A stretch of DNA of 64,000 bases from Xylanibacter ruminicola Ga6B6 (lineage in GTDB: Bacteria; Bacteroidota; Bacteroidia; Bacteroidales; Bacteroidaceae). Below, piece by piece: positions 18,196 through 27,024 of this stretch. Both the position numbers and the translations under genes were made by a program. The DNA is taken from NCBI RefSeq assembly GCF_000687715.1, contig NZ_JHXD01000013.1, positions 29,234-93,233 on the forward strand. The letters run 5' to 3'. Each line of letters starts with the position of its first letter. The first letter of the stretch is position 1. The notes under the pieces were generated by a model, which was given only the letters and a program-made list of their open reading frames with translations, made no database searches and was not told where the DNA came from.

Positions 18196-19306
18196 GAACA
18201 TAAAGAACAAAGAGCAGATTTTATTTTGGTTGGGACTGATTATTATGGTGGCTGCAACTGCCATAGAAACACTGCGTGGCAGAGCCAGCAACTACTATGT
18301 GTATAGCGATGCCACCAACATGTTCTGGCATGGATTGACACCTTACACCCAACAGTTTATTACCGACCATGGACGCTATTTTCTTTATACCCCAGTGTTT
18401 ACCACCTTGTTTGCGCCTGTCCTGCTGCTGCCCAAATGGTTAGGGCCGTTTGCGTGGAACGGCGGATTGTATGCCTTGATGGTAACGGCCATCAGAACGT
18501 TGCCGGGCGAGGTAAACCAATATAGAACCAAGATTTTCGGATTCCTGCTGTTGCTGATTGTGCAGGGTACCTTCTGCTTTCAGTATAACTTAGTGGTGTG
18601 TGCGTTGTTCCTGCTGGCCTTTACGTTGTTGGAGCGTAACCAGCTGCTGTGGGCGGTGCTGCTGATTATGATTTCGGCCACTACCAAGATTTACGGCGGT
18701 ATAGAGTTGGCGTTGCTGTTGTGTTACCCCAAAATGTGGCGTAACTTAGGCGCTGCTGTGCTGATGGGGGTGGCCTTGCTCTTGCTGCCAGCCTTGAACC
18801 CGATGTTTGAACACCCGTTAGACCTGTACCGACAGATGGGCGATATGCTTACCCAACATGGTGATTCTGGTACCTGGGCAGGACTGCTGTTTGCACCCGT
18901 ACTGCGCGATGTGCTGCTGCCAAACATGCGTGCCATACAGTTGGGCGTTTTAGCTGTATTGGCTGTAATCTTCTTCTGGAAGAAAGCGTTGTGGAGCGAT
19001 TACAGATTCAGGGTATCGGCCTTAGCTGTGATGATGGGCTACGTGATACTGTTTAGCGACAGTCCGGAAACACATACGTACCTGATTGCCTTAGCTGGTT
19101 ACCAGATGGTATTCTGGCTGCAGCCCAAGCATACTACGCTCGACTGGGTGATTTTCTGGCTGCTGTTTGTAAACTTCTGCATCTTCCCCGTAGATGCGCT
19201 CTGTCCTGTAGCAGTATATAAATTCTTCCACAATAACTTCTGGTTTGATATCTATTGCATGACGTTGGCTTGGGTGCGTATGGTCTGGGCTGTAGTCAAG
19301 GCATAA
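18164..19306 (+). CDS. GT87-like (DUF2029) membrane glycosyltransferase
   Basis: A 380-residue polytopic protein with eight or more hydrophobic segments and an early periplasmic loop YSDATNMFWHGLTPY, the usual acidic-residue loop of polyprenyl-phosphate-sugar-dependent GT-C enzymes. It probably transfers a sugar delivered by the GtrB/GtrA pair. It may start at ATG 18164 or 18179; both overlap the GtrB-like gene. It ends tail-to-tail with a second GT87-like gene, overlapping by 55 bp. Confidence 0.8.
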   Translation: MANETMWQKIKNIKNKEQILFWLGLIIMVAATAIETLRGRASNYYVYSDATNMFWHGLTPYTQQFITDHGRYFLYTPVFTTLFAPVLLLPKWLGPFAWNGGLYALMVTAIRTLPGEVNQYRTKIFGFLLLLIVQGTFCFQYNLVVCALFLLAFTLLERNQLLWAVLLIMISATTKIYGGIELALLLCYPKMWRNLGAAVLMGVALLLLPALNPMFEHPLDLYRQMGDMLTQHGDSGTWAGLLFAPVLRDVLLPNMRAIQLGVLAVLAVIFFWKKALWSDYRFRVSALAVMMGYVILFSDSPETHTYLIALAGYQMVFWLQPKHTTLDWVIFWLLFVNFCIFPVDALCPVAVYKFFHNNFWFDIYCMTLAWVRMVWAVVKA

Positions 19307-20457
19307 TCCTTGGTGAACATCTCGTAAATGAGTTTAAACCAGATAATAGCTATAGGCAGGGCTTTGAGCGAATAGGGTTTGATGAGCTGGCGCCATATCT
19401 CTTTGGGGAATAGGTCGGATGGCGACATCGATGTAATTATAAAGGCGAAGATGATGAGTGCCAGATCCCAGCGGTTGCGCTGCCAGGGACAGGTGAGATA
19501 CCAGATGGCTACACCAGGCATGGCGATAATGTAGCTGTACGACTCGGAACCGGTGCTGAACAAAACAATCGTCATCAGTGCTGAGGCTACGGCTGCCAGA
19601 CGGAATCCCTGATGGTTATACTGATCGAGTCGCAGATAAGGCAAACCGAAGAGAATGGCACCGGGCAGGATAAGCCAGAGGTCGTTGTAACTGGCGATGC
19701 CCGAAATCTTACGCACCATACCCAGCAGCGAGATGTTCTGACCGGCGGCAAACTGGTTGAGGTCGTTCTTATGTACCAATACATCGTACCAGGCGCCATA
19801 CTGGCCGCATACGTAATCGACCCCGAAAACGAACATGGGTAGTATCGACAGTATCACCATCCAAGCTACGAACCAGCCTAAGAACTGGCGCTTATTGTGC
19901 GAGAAGGGGAAGAACGCCAATCCCGCAATGCCGTAGATTTTGGTAACTGTGCCCAGGGCGATGAGGAATGCCGCCCAGCTGTCCTTCTGCTTCTGTGTGA
20001 GGTAATAGGTAAACAGAATGCAGGCTAAGATCAGACTGTTGCTCTCGGAATCGAGAATACAGGTATAAGCCTCGACGGCTATAAACCATAGAATGAACAG
20101 TTGCTGACTGCGGTTGAAGAACGATTGCCGTATGCTCCAATAAGGTACAAGCGTGATGAGCAGCATCCAAATAAGGCGCCCTAGCTGATAGGGTAGCACT
20201 GCCATGGGTGCCATGAGCAGCGGGAATAGTGGGCCGTATAGAAAATAATTACCATCTTCGGGGTAAATGATGTACAGCGGCATTTGTTGCCAGGCATGCC
20301 AGAATGAATGGTAGAAGATGGAATAATCGAGATCGAACTTACCCTTGAGCCAAATGCGCAGCCAAGGGATGATGGCCATGACGAGCCATATAAAAAACAC
20401 GACACGGAAGTCGGTTAGGTAGTGTTTAATCTTGCAGGTTAATACAGATTGTTTCAT
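19252..20457 (-). CDS. GT87-like (DUF2029) membrane glycosyltransferase, second copy
   Basis: A 401-residue polytopic protein of the same family as its convergent neighbour: the early loop LDYSIFYHSFWHAWQQMPLY and a GPLFPLLMAPMAVLPYQLG segment correspond to those of the first copy. The frame is open to 20637, but a TAnnTTTG box at 20482-20489 lies in that extension, so ATG 20457 (MKQSVLTCK) is taken. The two copies are only distantly similar and face each other, so they probably add different sugars. Confidence 0.78.
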   Translation of the reverse strand: MKQSVLTCKIKHYLTDFRVVFFIWLVMAIIPWLRIWLKGKFDLDYSIFYHSFWHAWQQMPLYIIYPEDGNYFLYGPLFPLLMAPMAVLPYQLGRLIWMLLITLVPYWSIRQSFFNRSQQLFILWFIAVEAYTCILDSESNSLILACILFTYYLTQKQKDSWAAFLIALGTVTKIYGIAGLAFFPFSHNKRQFLGWFVAWMVILSILPMFVFGVDYVCGQYGAWYDVLVHKNDLNQFAAGQNISLLGMVRKISGIASYNDLWLILPGAILFGLPYLRLDQYNHQGFRLAAVASALMTIVLFSTGSESYSYIIAMPGVAIWYLTCPWQRNRWDLALIIFAFIITSMSPSDLFPKEIWRQLIKPYSLKALPIAIIWFKLIYEMFTKDYALTTAQTIRTQANVMQ

Positions 20458-20481
20458 GATCAAAAGGTAAATATTTCTTTG

Positions 20482-20539
20482 CAAAGGTATAAAAATTTTG
20501 GTAGTTTTGGTATAAAAAGCTAAAAAAATTGTAACTTTG
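20482..20539. promoter_or_regulatory. Divergent promoters for GT87-like and PLP-enzyme genes
   Basis: TACCTTTG on the minus strand (20482-20489, 24 nt before ATG 20457) and TAACTTTG on the plus strand (20532-20539, 18 nt before ATG 20558). A TTTTG at 20505-20509 is a possible -33 element for the plus promoter. Confidence 0.65.
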
Positions 20540-20557
20540 CACCCAAATAGAATAAAT

Positions 20558-21610
20558 ATGGAGAAGGAAATGAATTTTCTGGATAGAAATGAGTTTAATT
20601 TCGAACCCAGTGAGAAAGTGGTAGAGGCTATCCGCAATTTTGACCCAAAGACATTGTGTTTTTATACCCGCATTTACGATCAGGGCAAGAAAAGCGTTGT
20701 ATCGGTAAAGCTGAGCGAGATATACGGCGTACCCGAAGAGCAGGTGCTGCTGGCTTATGGTGGTGAAGACATACTGAAGAATGCTATTCACTACTACCTG
20801 ATGAAGGGCGACAACAAGAAAATACTGATACCAGAATACTCATGGTGGTACTACAACAAGGTGGCCAGCGAGTGCTACGGTACCTTTGAGATGTACCCCT
20901 TGCACGAGCAGGAGGATACCTTTGCCTACGATGTGGACGAGGTGATAGAATATACTAATCGCATTCATCCTCGTATGTTGCTGTTGGCATCACCTAACAA
21001 CCCCACGGGTAACTGTCTGACACCCGAGGAGATCGGTCGTATTATGGAGAATATCCCTAGCGATACGATGGTGCTGATTGATGAGGCTTATGCCAGCTTT
21101 ATTACCAGCGATACCGACTATATCGCACCACTGGTAAACAAATATCGCAACTTGATCATCTCGCGTACGCTGAGTAAGTTCTACGGACTGCCCGGACTGC
21201 GTTGTGGCTTTGGCTTTATCGGTGCCGGACACGATCATTTTGTAAGCTATATCAACAAGTACTTGGGTTACAACCGCTTCTCGGAGGCTGTGGCATTGGC
21301 TGCGCTCGATAGCGATGAGCACTACCGCCAGGTGGCCGATGATATGGAGTGGGGCCGACAGCTGTACAAGAAAGCACTGGGCGACAAGCCTGGCTTTAAG
21401 GTGTATAAGAGTGTGGCCAACTTTATCCTGATAAAATATCCTGTAGAGATTAAGGAAGCCCTGCAGAAGGCGCTGGCTGATCAGAACTACAAGATAAAGT
21501 TTATGAGCGATAAGGGCTTGGAGCAATGTGTGCGTATAACCTTGGGCCGCAAGGAGCAGACACAGGTTGTAGTTGACACTATTTTGAAGGTGTTGGGTGA
21601 TAAGTGTTAG
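20558..21610 (+). CDS. PLP-dependent aminotransferase/decarboxylase, HisC/CobD-like
   Basis: A 350-residue fold-type I class I/II PLP enzyme: SPNNPTGN substrate loop, DEAYASF for the pyridine ring, and SRTLSKFYGLPGLRCGFG containing the Schiff-base lysine. Best general fit is the histidinol-phosphate aminotransferase/CobD group. It is followed 5 nt later by a cytidylyltransferase-like gene, with a LicD gene two genes on, so a role in making a phospho-amino-alcohol is more likely than histidine synthesis. It could be a phosphoserine decarboxylase giving phosphoethanolamine, or an aminotransferase of a phosphonate route. The TTG at 20537 overlaps the promoter and is rejected as start. Confidence 0.82.
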   Translation: MEKEMNFLDRNEFNFEPSEKVVEAIRNFDPKTLCFYTRIYDQGKKSVVSVKLSEIYGVPEEQVLLAYGGEDILKNAIHYYLMKGDNKKILIPEYSWWYYNKVASECYGTFEMYPLHEQEDTFAYDVDEVIEYTNRIHPRMLLLASPNNPTGNCLTPEEIGRIMENIPSDTMVLIDEAYASFITSDTDYIAPLVNKYRNLIISRTLSKFYGLPGLRCGFGFIGAGHDHFVSYINKYLGYNRFSEAVALAALDSDEHYRQVADDMEWGRQLYKKALGDKPGFKVYKSVANFILIKYPVEIKEALQKALADQNYKIKFMSDKGLEQCVRITLGRKEQTQVVVDTILKVLGDKC

Positions 21611-21615
21611 TTGAT

Positions 21616-22344
21616 ATGATAGGTGTGATATTGGCAGCGGGAATGGCCAAGAGACTTCGCCCGCTTACTGACGAGAAACCCAAATGTCTGTTGGAGGTAG
21701 GTGGTAAAACGCTGTTGCAGCGTACGGTTGACGCGATGATAAGCGCTGGCGTTAAGGAGTTTGTGGTAGTAACAGGCTATCGTGAAAACATGATTCGCGA
21801 GTTTTTAACTGTCAACTATCCACAATACACTGTTCACTTTATCGACAACCCCGATTACGAGCATAACAACAACATCTTTTCGTTGTGGTTGGCCATGCAG
21901 CAGTTGCATGGTAGCGAGGTGCTGTTGATGGATAGCGATATACTTTGCGATCCTGAGGCTGTGCGCCGTGTGGCCCAGAAAACCACCCCCGCATTGGCTA
22001 TGCAGCAGCATGAGCTGGGCGAGGAGGAGATGAAGATTGTGGTTGATGAGGCTGGACGTATTACCGAAATAAGCAAGACCTGCAGTCCTGCCGACGCCAT
22101 TGGCGAGAGTGTGGGTATTGAGAAGATGACACTTACCTATACCGAGGCCATCTATCAGGAATTGCGCAAGATGATATTGGACGAGGGACTGATTGACATT
22201 TTCTACGAGCGGGCCTTTGAGCGCCTGATACCTCAGGGACATACGTTTGAAGTGGTAGATACCACCGACCTGTTCAGTTATGAACTCGATACTCCCGAGG
22301 ACTTGGAAAAAGCTTCGGCAGCATTACCAAAAGAATTGTATTAA
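21616..22344 (+). CDS. Nucleotidyltransferase, phosphocholine/phosphoethanolamine cytidylyltransferase-like
   Basis: A 242-residue sugar-nucleotidyltransferase-fold protein: GVILAAGMAKRLRPLTDEKP with the catalytic Lys/Arg, LLMDSDILCD with the metal-binding Asp, and ELDTPEDLEKA at the C-terminus. The short single domain and LicD neighbour point to the LicC/PntC-type CTP transferases that activate phosphocholine, phosphoethanolamine or 2-aminoethylphosphonate. A sugar-1-phosphate substrate cannot be excluded. GTG 21604 is an alternative start. It is sandwiched between the PLP enzyme and a GT2 gene that begins 2 nt downstream. Confidence 0.82.
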   Translation: MIGVILAAGMAKRLRPLTDEKPKCLLEVGGKTLLQRTVDAMISAGVKEFVVVTGYRENMIREFLTVNYPQYTVHFIDNPDYEHNNNIFSLWLAMQQLHGSEVLLMDSDILCDPEAVRRVAQKTTPALAMQQHELGEEEMKIVVDEAGRITEISKTCSPADAIGESVGIEKMTLTYTEAIYQELRKMILDEGLIDIFYERAFERLIPQGHTFEVVDTTDLFSYELDTPEDLEKASAALPKELY

Positions 22345-22345
22345 T

Positions 22346-23227
22346 ATGGATAAACCTCTGTTCTCGATATTGATCCCAACCTGGAACAACCTGAAGTTCC
22401 TGAAGATTTGTGTGGATAGCATTCGCAAAAACTCAACGTATCCGCACGAGATACTGATTCATGTGAACGACGGTAGCGATGGCACGCTGGAGTGGGTAAA
22501 GGCCGAGGGACTGAAATATACGCACTCGCCCGAGAATATTGGTGTGTGCTTTGCGCTGAACGGTTTGCGTCCATTGGCCACCACCGATTACATATTGTTT
22601 ATGAACGACGATATGTACGTGTTGCCCGACTGGGATAAGAATCTGTACGAGGAGATAGAATGTATCGGACATAAGATGTTCTTCTTGTCATCTACCTTGA
22701 TTCAGCCACGCCCATTCTTCTGTAAGAGTGTGATTGCACCAGCCGACTTTGGACAGACCGTGGAGACCTTTGACGAACAGAGACTCCTGAACGAATATAA
22801 AAACCTGCCACACTACGATTGGAAAGGCGCTACATGGCCACCAAACGTGGTGCATAAGGATATATGGGACTTGGTTGGCGGCTACTCGATTGAGTACTCG
22901 CCAGGTATGTATAGCGATCCCGACTTCTCAGCCAAGCTCTGGAAGGCGGGCGTAAGAATCTTCAAGGGCATAGATAAGAGCAGGGTATACCATTTTGAGG
23001 CGCGTTCAACCCATCGCATTGTGAAGAATGATGGCAGTACGCAGTTCCTGAGAAAATGGGGTGTCACATCGGCATCGTTTATGCGCGATGTGCTGCAGCG
23101 CGGCGAACGCTGGGATAGCGAGAACGACACTAGTGCCGCCTTGAAGAAAGATCTGACAAGAAGTAAGCTGAAGAAAGCCCTGACGATATTCCGTGATGTA
23201 AAAATCAAGAATATCTGGGAGGATTAA
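22346..23227 (+). CDS. Glycosyltransferase family 2
   Basis: A 293-residue GT-A enzyme: SILIPTWNNLKFL start, VNDGSDGT and the DxD-like FMNDDMYVLPDWD. No membrane helix is evident. It probably adds a sugar to the glycan decorated by this cluster. ATG 22346 lies 2 nt after the previous stop; the longer frame from 22280 would overlap the cytidylyltransferase by 65 nt. It meets the LicD gene tail-to-tail with a 4-bp overlap. Confidence 0.88.
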   Translation: MDKPLFSILIPTWNNLKFLKICVDSIRKNSTYPHEILIHVNDGSDGTLEWVKAEGLKYTHSPENIGVCFALNGLRPLATTDYILFMNDDMYVLPDWDKNLYEEIECIGHKMFFLSSTLIQPRPFFCKSVIAPADFGQTVETFDEQRLLNEYKNLPHYDWKGATWPPNVVHKDIWDLVGGYSIEYSPGMYSDPDFSAKLWKAGVRIFKGIDKSRVYHFEARSTHRIVKNDGSTQFLRKWGVTSASFMRDVLQRGERWDSENDTSAALKKDLTRSKLKKALTIFRDVKIKNIWED

Positions 23228-24057
23228 CCCTTCATATTGGCACGCTGATCGTCGTAGTTGCGATAGGGCAGCTGGTAGTCGAGATAATGAAAATCGTGCT
23301 GTCGCTGTTCGTCGTGCTTAGGGATGGTCATATAATCGCCGTATTTGGTAGTCAGGTAGGTATCGAAATGCTCAACACCCATAAACGTGATATCCTCGAA
23401 CTTGATGGGTGTGGGCTGGCCTAACACCGCCTTGTTGATGATGCCGTTCTTGCCATCATCGTAATCGGCTATCAAATCACACTTGTCGTAATCATAATGC
23501 ATCATAATGCGGCGCATCTTCTGCTGCACATAGTGGTTGGTAAACAGCTTCTGACACAGCAAAGGCACTATGGCACTGAGATCCTTACCATGTTTGAACG
23601 GATCGCGGTGGATGTAGTAGATAACACGCTTCCAGAATTCGTAGCGCGCAAAGTTCAGGCGTTGCAACAGCTTGTTGGCACAAACACCATCCAAGGGGAA
23701 CACATCAATATACAAACCACCGATATAGTTGATATGCTCGCGCTCTATCAGCGTGGTGCTGGCATCCTGGATTTTACCGAAGGGACCTGGATAGTTGGGA
23801 TCGGTCTCGGCACAAACGGCTTCGAATGGCTTGGGTAGCCACTCGTGGGCATGCGCCATCAGTGTATCGTAATCCTTACGTGGCATGGCGATATCCATAT
23901 CATCATCCCAAGGAATAAAGCCCTTGTGGCGCACTGCACCCAGCATGGTGCCTGCCCAGAGATAATAGCGCAGGTGGTGCTCCTGACATACTTTATCGAC
24001 GGCCTGAAGAATTTTCAGGATGTGGAGTTGAAGGGGACGGATATCGTAACTTGCCAT
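23224..24057 (-). CDS. LicD-family phosphotransferase
   Basis: A 277-residue protein with the LicD signature near residue 30: YYLWAGTMLGAVRHKG, then IPWDDDMDIAMPRKDYD. LicD enzymes move phosphocholine or a related phospho-amino-alcohol from its CDP/CMP form to a surface sugar. Substrate and acceptor are not identifiable. The nearby PLP enzyme and cytidylyltransferase are likely to supply the activated donor. It has its own promoter, divergent from the acyltransferase gene. Confidence 0.9.
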   Translation of the reverse strand: MASYDIRPLQLHILKILQAVDKVCQEHHLRYYLWAGTMLGAVRHKGFIPWDDDMDIAMPRKDYDTLMAHAHEWLPKPFEAVCAETDPNYPGPFGKIQDASTTLIEREHINYIGGLYIDVFPLDGVCANKLLQRLNFARYEFWKRVIYYIHRDPFKHGKDLSAIVPLLCQKLFTNHYVQQKMRRIMMHYDYDKCDLIADYDDGKNGIINKAVLGQPTPIKFEDITFMGVEHFDTYLTTKYGDYMTIPKHDEQRQHDFHYLDYQLPYRNYDDQRANMKG

Positions 24058-24088
24058 AAAACTATTGTTATTTGTTTAAATTTCGTGG

Positions 24089-24096
24089 CAAAGGTA
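24089..24096 (-). promoter_or_regulatory. LicD gene promoter, -7 box TACCTTTG
   Basis: TAnnTTTG match on the minus strand, 31 nt before the LicD ATG. Confidence 0.65.
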
Positions 24097-24150
24097 CGCA
24101 AAAAACTGCATATTTCAATCAAAACGCTTGTGAGATTGCAAATAATTATA

Positions 24151-24158
24151 TAATTTTG
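24151..24158 (+). promoter_or_regulatory. Acyltransferase gene promoter, -7 box TAATTTTG (near-leaderless)
   Basis: Consensus -7 box with a TTG at 24128-24130 at -33 spacing (20 bp). Only 5 nt separate the box from ATG 24164, so transcription probably begins at or within the start codon region. Confidence 0.6.
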
Positions 24159-24163
24159 CATCC

Positions 24164-25138
24164 ATGAAGGTACTCTACTATATTGTTTTAGCCGTTTGGT
24201 ATGTGTTCTCATTACTGCCATTACGTGTACATTACTTCATCAGCGACCTGCTGTTCTGGTTGCTGTATGGCGTGTTGGGCTATCGTAAAAAGGTGATAAG
24301 AAGAAACATCAAAGAGTCGTTCCCCGAGAAAACTGATGATGAGAGATACAGGATAGAACGCGGATTCTATCACTTTTTCTGCGATTACATCGTGGAGAGT
24401 GTGAAACTGATGACGATGACACCCGAGAACCTGAAGCGCCGTATGGTGTTTAAGGGGGTAGAACAGATTGATGAGGCTATCAATTCGGGCCAGTCGTGTG
24501 CGGTGTATCTGGGGCATCTGTGCAACTGGGAGTGGATAACATCGTTGCCACTCTGGATGAAGTCAGACGCGCAATTAGGACAGATTTATCATCCTATCGA
24601 GAATAAGGACTTCGACCGCTTGTTCCTGCGGTCGCGTCAGCGTATGGGAGCTGTTTGTATCCCCATGCAGGATACGCTGCGAAGAATGGTGGAGTACCGC
24701 CGTGCTAAGCAGCCTATCGTCATCGGATTTATCTCGGATCAGAAGCCCCATTGGGTAAACATCCACCACTGGATAGATTTCCTGCATCACGATACACCTG
24801 TACTTACAGGTACGGAGCGTATTGCCAAGAAGATGAATTATGCCGTGTTCTTCATGGATGTGCGTCGTGTAAAGCGTGGCTACTATGAGGCCGAAGTGAT
24901 TCCCATGACCCGCGAGCCACAGCAACTGAAGGATTACGAACTTACAGATATGTACTTCGATTTGTTGGAGAAGAGCATCAAGCGTGCGCCTGAGTTCTGG
25001 TTGTGGAGTCACGACCGCTGGAAGCGTACACGTGCTGAGTTTAACGAGCGTTTCGAGGTGATTGACGGTAAGGTAATAGCTAAGGATCATCCCGACAATA
25101 AGCCAGCCCCACCCAAGAAACCTTGGTATAAGTTTTAA
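24164..25138 (+). CDS. Lysophospholipid/lipid A acyltransferase, LpxL-HtrB family
   Basis: A 324-residue inner-membrane-anchored acyltransferase: N-terminal hydrophobic helix (YYIVLAVWYVFSLLPLR) and the HX4E catalytic motif in LGHLCNWEW near residue 110. The family adds secondary acyl chains to lipid A or acylates related lipids such as aminolipids. It sits beside the LicD gene at the edge of the glycan cluster and ends tail-to-tail with the LtaS-like gene, overlapping by 4 bp. Confidence 0.87.
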   Translation: MKVLYYIVLAVWYVFSLLPLRVHYFISDLLFWLLYGVLGYRKKVIRRNIKESFPEKTDDERYRIERGFYHFFCDYIVESVKLMTMTPENLKRRMVFKGVEQIDEAINSGQSCAVYLGHLCNWEWITSLPLWMKSDAQLGQIYHPIENKDFDRLFLRSRQRMGAVCIPMQDTLRRMVEYRRAKQPIVIGFISDQKPHWVNIHHWIDFLHHDTPVLTGTERIAKKMNYAVFFMDVRRVKRGYYEAEVIPMTREPQQLKDYELTDMYFDLLEKSIKRAPEFWLWSHDRWKRTRAEFNERFEVIDGKVIAKDHPDNKPAPPKKPWYKF

Positions 25139-27024
25139 AGCAACTTGTTTTTGGTCATGCGCATCATATATTGTTGTATGATGGCTTTTAGTTCGCGCTC
25201 CATCTGTGCTTGCTGAGGTACTTTTCCCTTCAGGTTGTGCTGCATCAGACGGTCGGTTAACTGGTAAACGCCCTTGGTTTGTTTGCCGTCGAACTGAAGC
25301 ACATAACCGTATTTGGCGTACTGATAAATGCCGTTCAGGTAGTTAACCGCCCACGTATCGTTGGCGGGTGTGTTCAGCACGTCGATACCAAAGGCCAAAT
25401 ACGGCTTAGAATAACCTAACATCCCTAAAATAGTGGGTAGAATGTCAATCTGCTGGGCAATCTTTTCTTCCATACGTCCTTCGGCGTGCGAAGGATCGTA
25501 GATGATGATGGGCGAACAGAACCCACCCATATCGCTCTGATACTCTGCGTGGTCGCTCTGGTTGGTATGGTCGCTGGTAAGCACAAAGATGGTGTTGGCA
25601 AACCAAGGCTGCTTACGGGCGGTGGCAAAGAATTTGCCAAGGGCCATATCGGTATAGCGGATGCACTTCTGAATGGGCAGATGTTCCTCGGGGAACTGTG
25701 CCTTATACTGCTCGGGGATGGCGAACGGATGGTGACTGGAGGCCGAGAAGATTGCCGTCATAAACGGCTGCTGCATCTTACTCATCTCCTCAGCATAATA
25801 CAGGAAGAAAGGCTCGTCCCAGATGGCCCAGGTACCATCGAAATCGTTAGTGCCACGAGCAGCCTCGTATTCAGTACGTCCGTAATAATGCTGGAAGCCA
25901 GTCTTCTTGGCGAAGGCCTCGAAGCCCATAGAGCCATTCTGGGCCCCATGGAAGAAAGCAGTCTGGTAACCCTCGTTACCCAAGATGCCAGCCAGTCCGG
26001 TGTAATCGTTCATCGAGGCTGGGGTGAGGAAGAACGGCTCAACAAACATAGGGATGCTGGAGAGGATGCTGGGCATGCCGTCGATACTCTTTCTACCGTT
26101 ACAGAAACTGTAGCGGAAGGTGGTGCTGTGGGCAATGAGCGAATCAACACAAGGTGTGTATCCCTTGTACTTGCCACCCTCTAAATCGCGATTGAGGGCC
26201 CCGATATACTCTCGACCGAAACTCTCGATTATCAGAACCACTACGTTCTTTCTAGAAAATCTAGAATCTCTAGTTAGTCTAGCCTGATGGAGCGGCGAAT
26301 AAACTGCCTCCATTTCTGCATCACTCTGATAATAGTTGGGCACAGTGAAAACGCTTTTGCCAATGGTACGGATGAGCGAGAAGGGGGTGTTGAGAACCAA
26401 GGCGGCATCAGCAGGATGCTGGGCGTATTGGTTGGCGTTTGATATGGTGATGGGACGAACGGCTGTGGTAAAACCGCCGCGCATGCCGGCAATGCTCAGT
26501 GGGACAATAAGCAGCAAACTGGCTAAGTTGGCCGCATGCTTGCCTCTGGGCATGGCGTACAGTTTGTAGAGGCCCATCATCACCACCGCAAACAGCAGTA
26601 CCAGGTACCAGTGGTTGATGAACTCGGTACCGAAGATGCTACCTAAGTTGCCCTCATTCGAGAACTCTCCGAACACCGTAGTGGTGGTGCGGCGCATGGT
26701 GTATTGAAAATAAACGGCATCACCTAAATTGATGGCTAAAGCAAGAGCGTTGATGATGAGGTATAGCCACTTAAGGGCTTTCTGACCTTTCAGCGTAAAT
26801 GCGCTCACAGCTATCAACAGCACCACATAAAGCGCGTTGGTATAAACAATGGCTGAGGTGTCGAACAGGAGTCCGCCACGGAATACATCGCTGTTATAAT
26901 GTAGCAGTTGGGTGTTTTCAAGGAAATATGCCAATCGGGCTATCTGGTAAACCACGTAAACTAACAGGATATTCCAGATAACGGACACAATAGGGGCGTA
27001 GGGCTTGCTGAGAAGATGTTTCAT
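25135..27024 (-). CDS. LtaS-like membrane phosphotransferase (sulfatase fold), Ser nucleophile
   Basis: A 629-residue protein with five N-terminal membrane helices and a periplasmic alkaline-phosphatase-superfamily domain (about 255-560), the LtaS architecture. Metal and catalytic segments visible are VVLIIESFG, CNGRKSIDG and LTSDHTNQS. The nucleophile position is Ser313 rather than the Thr usual in LtaS. There is no CxPxR formylglycine motif, so it is not a sulfatase. In Gram-negatives such enzymes move phosphoglycerol or phosphoethanolamine to periplasmic or surface glycans. Residues about 247-258 (LTRDSRFSR) are encoded by a 9-bp CTAG array. Last gene of the dgt operon, overlapping the previous one by 4 nt. 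Confidence 0.82.
   Translation of the reverse strand: MKHLLSKPYAPIVSVIWNILLVYVVYQIARLAYFLENTQLLHYNSDVFRGGLLFDTSAIVYTNALYVVLLIAVSAFTLKGQKALKWLYLIINALALAINLGDAVYFQYTMRRTTTTVFGEFSNEGNLGSIFGTEFINHWYLVLLFAVVMMGLYKLYAMPRGKHAANLASLLLIVPLSIAGMRGGFTTAVRPITISNANQYAQHPADAALVLNTPFSLIRTIGKSVFTVPNYYQSDAEMEAVYSPLHQARLTRDSRFSRKNVVVLIIESFGREYIGALNRDLEGGKYKGYTPCVDSLIAHSTTFRYSFCNGRKSIDGMPSILSSIPMFVEPFFLTPASMNDYTGLAGILGNEGYQTAFFHGAQNGSMGFEAFAKKTGFQHYYGRTEYEAARGTNDFDGTWAIWDEPFFLYYAEEMSKMQQPFMTAIFSASSHHPFAIPEQYKAQFPEEHLPIQKCIRYTDMALGKFFATARKQPWFANTIFVLTSDHTNQSDHAEYQSDMGGFCSPIIIYDPSHAEGRMEEKIAQQIDILPTILGMLGYSKPYLAFGIDVLNTPANDTWAVNYLNGIYQYAKYGYVLQFDGKQTKGVYQLTDRLMQHNLKGKVPQQAQMERELKAIIQQYMMRMTKNKLL
26251..26286. repeat. 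9-bp CTAG array inside LtaS-like coding sequence
   Basis: CTAG occurs at 26252, 26261, 26270 and 26279, exactly 9 bp apart; unit TCTAGNNNN. Being a multiple of 3 it keeps the reading frame and encodes repeated S/T-R dipeptides just before the catalytic domain. Confidence 0.75.

Noticed and set aside
20458..20637. 60-residue N-terminal extension of the second GT87-like protein
   Set aside because: The extension contains both divergent promoters and overlaps the PLP-enzyme gene start.
20558..21610. hisC for histidine biosynthesis
   Set aside because: No other his gene is near and the adjacent cytidylyltransferase and LicD genes suggest a glycan-tag role; left as HisC/CobD-like.
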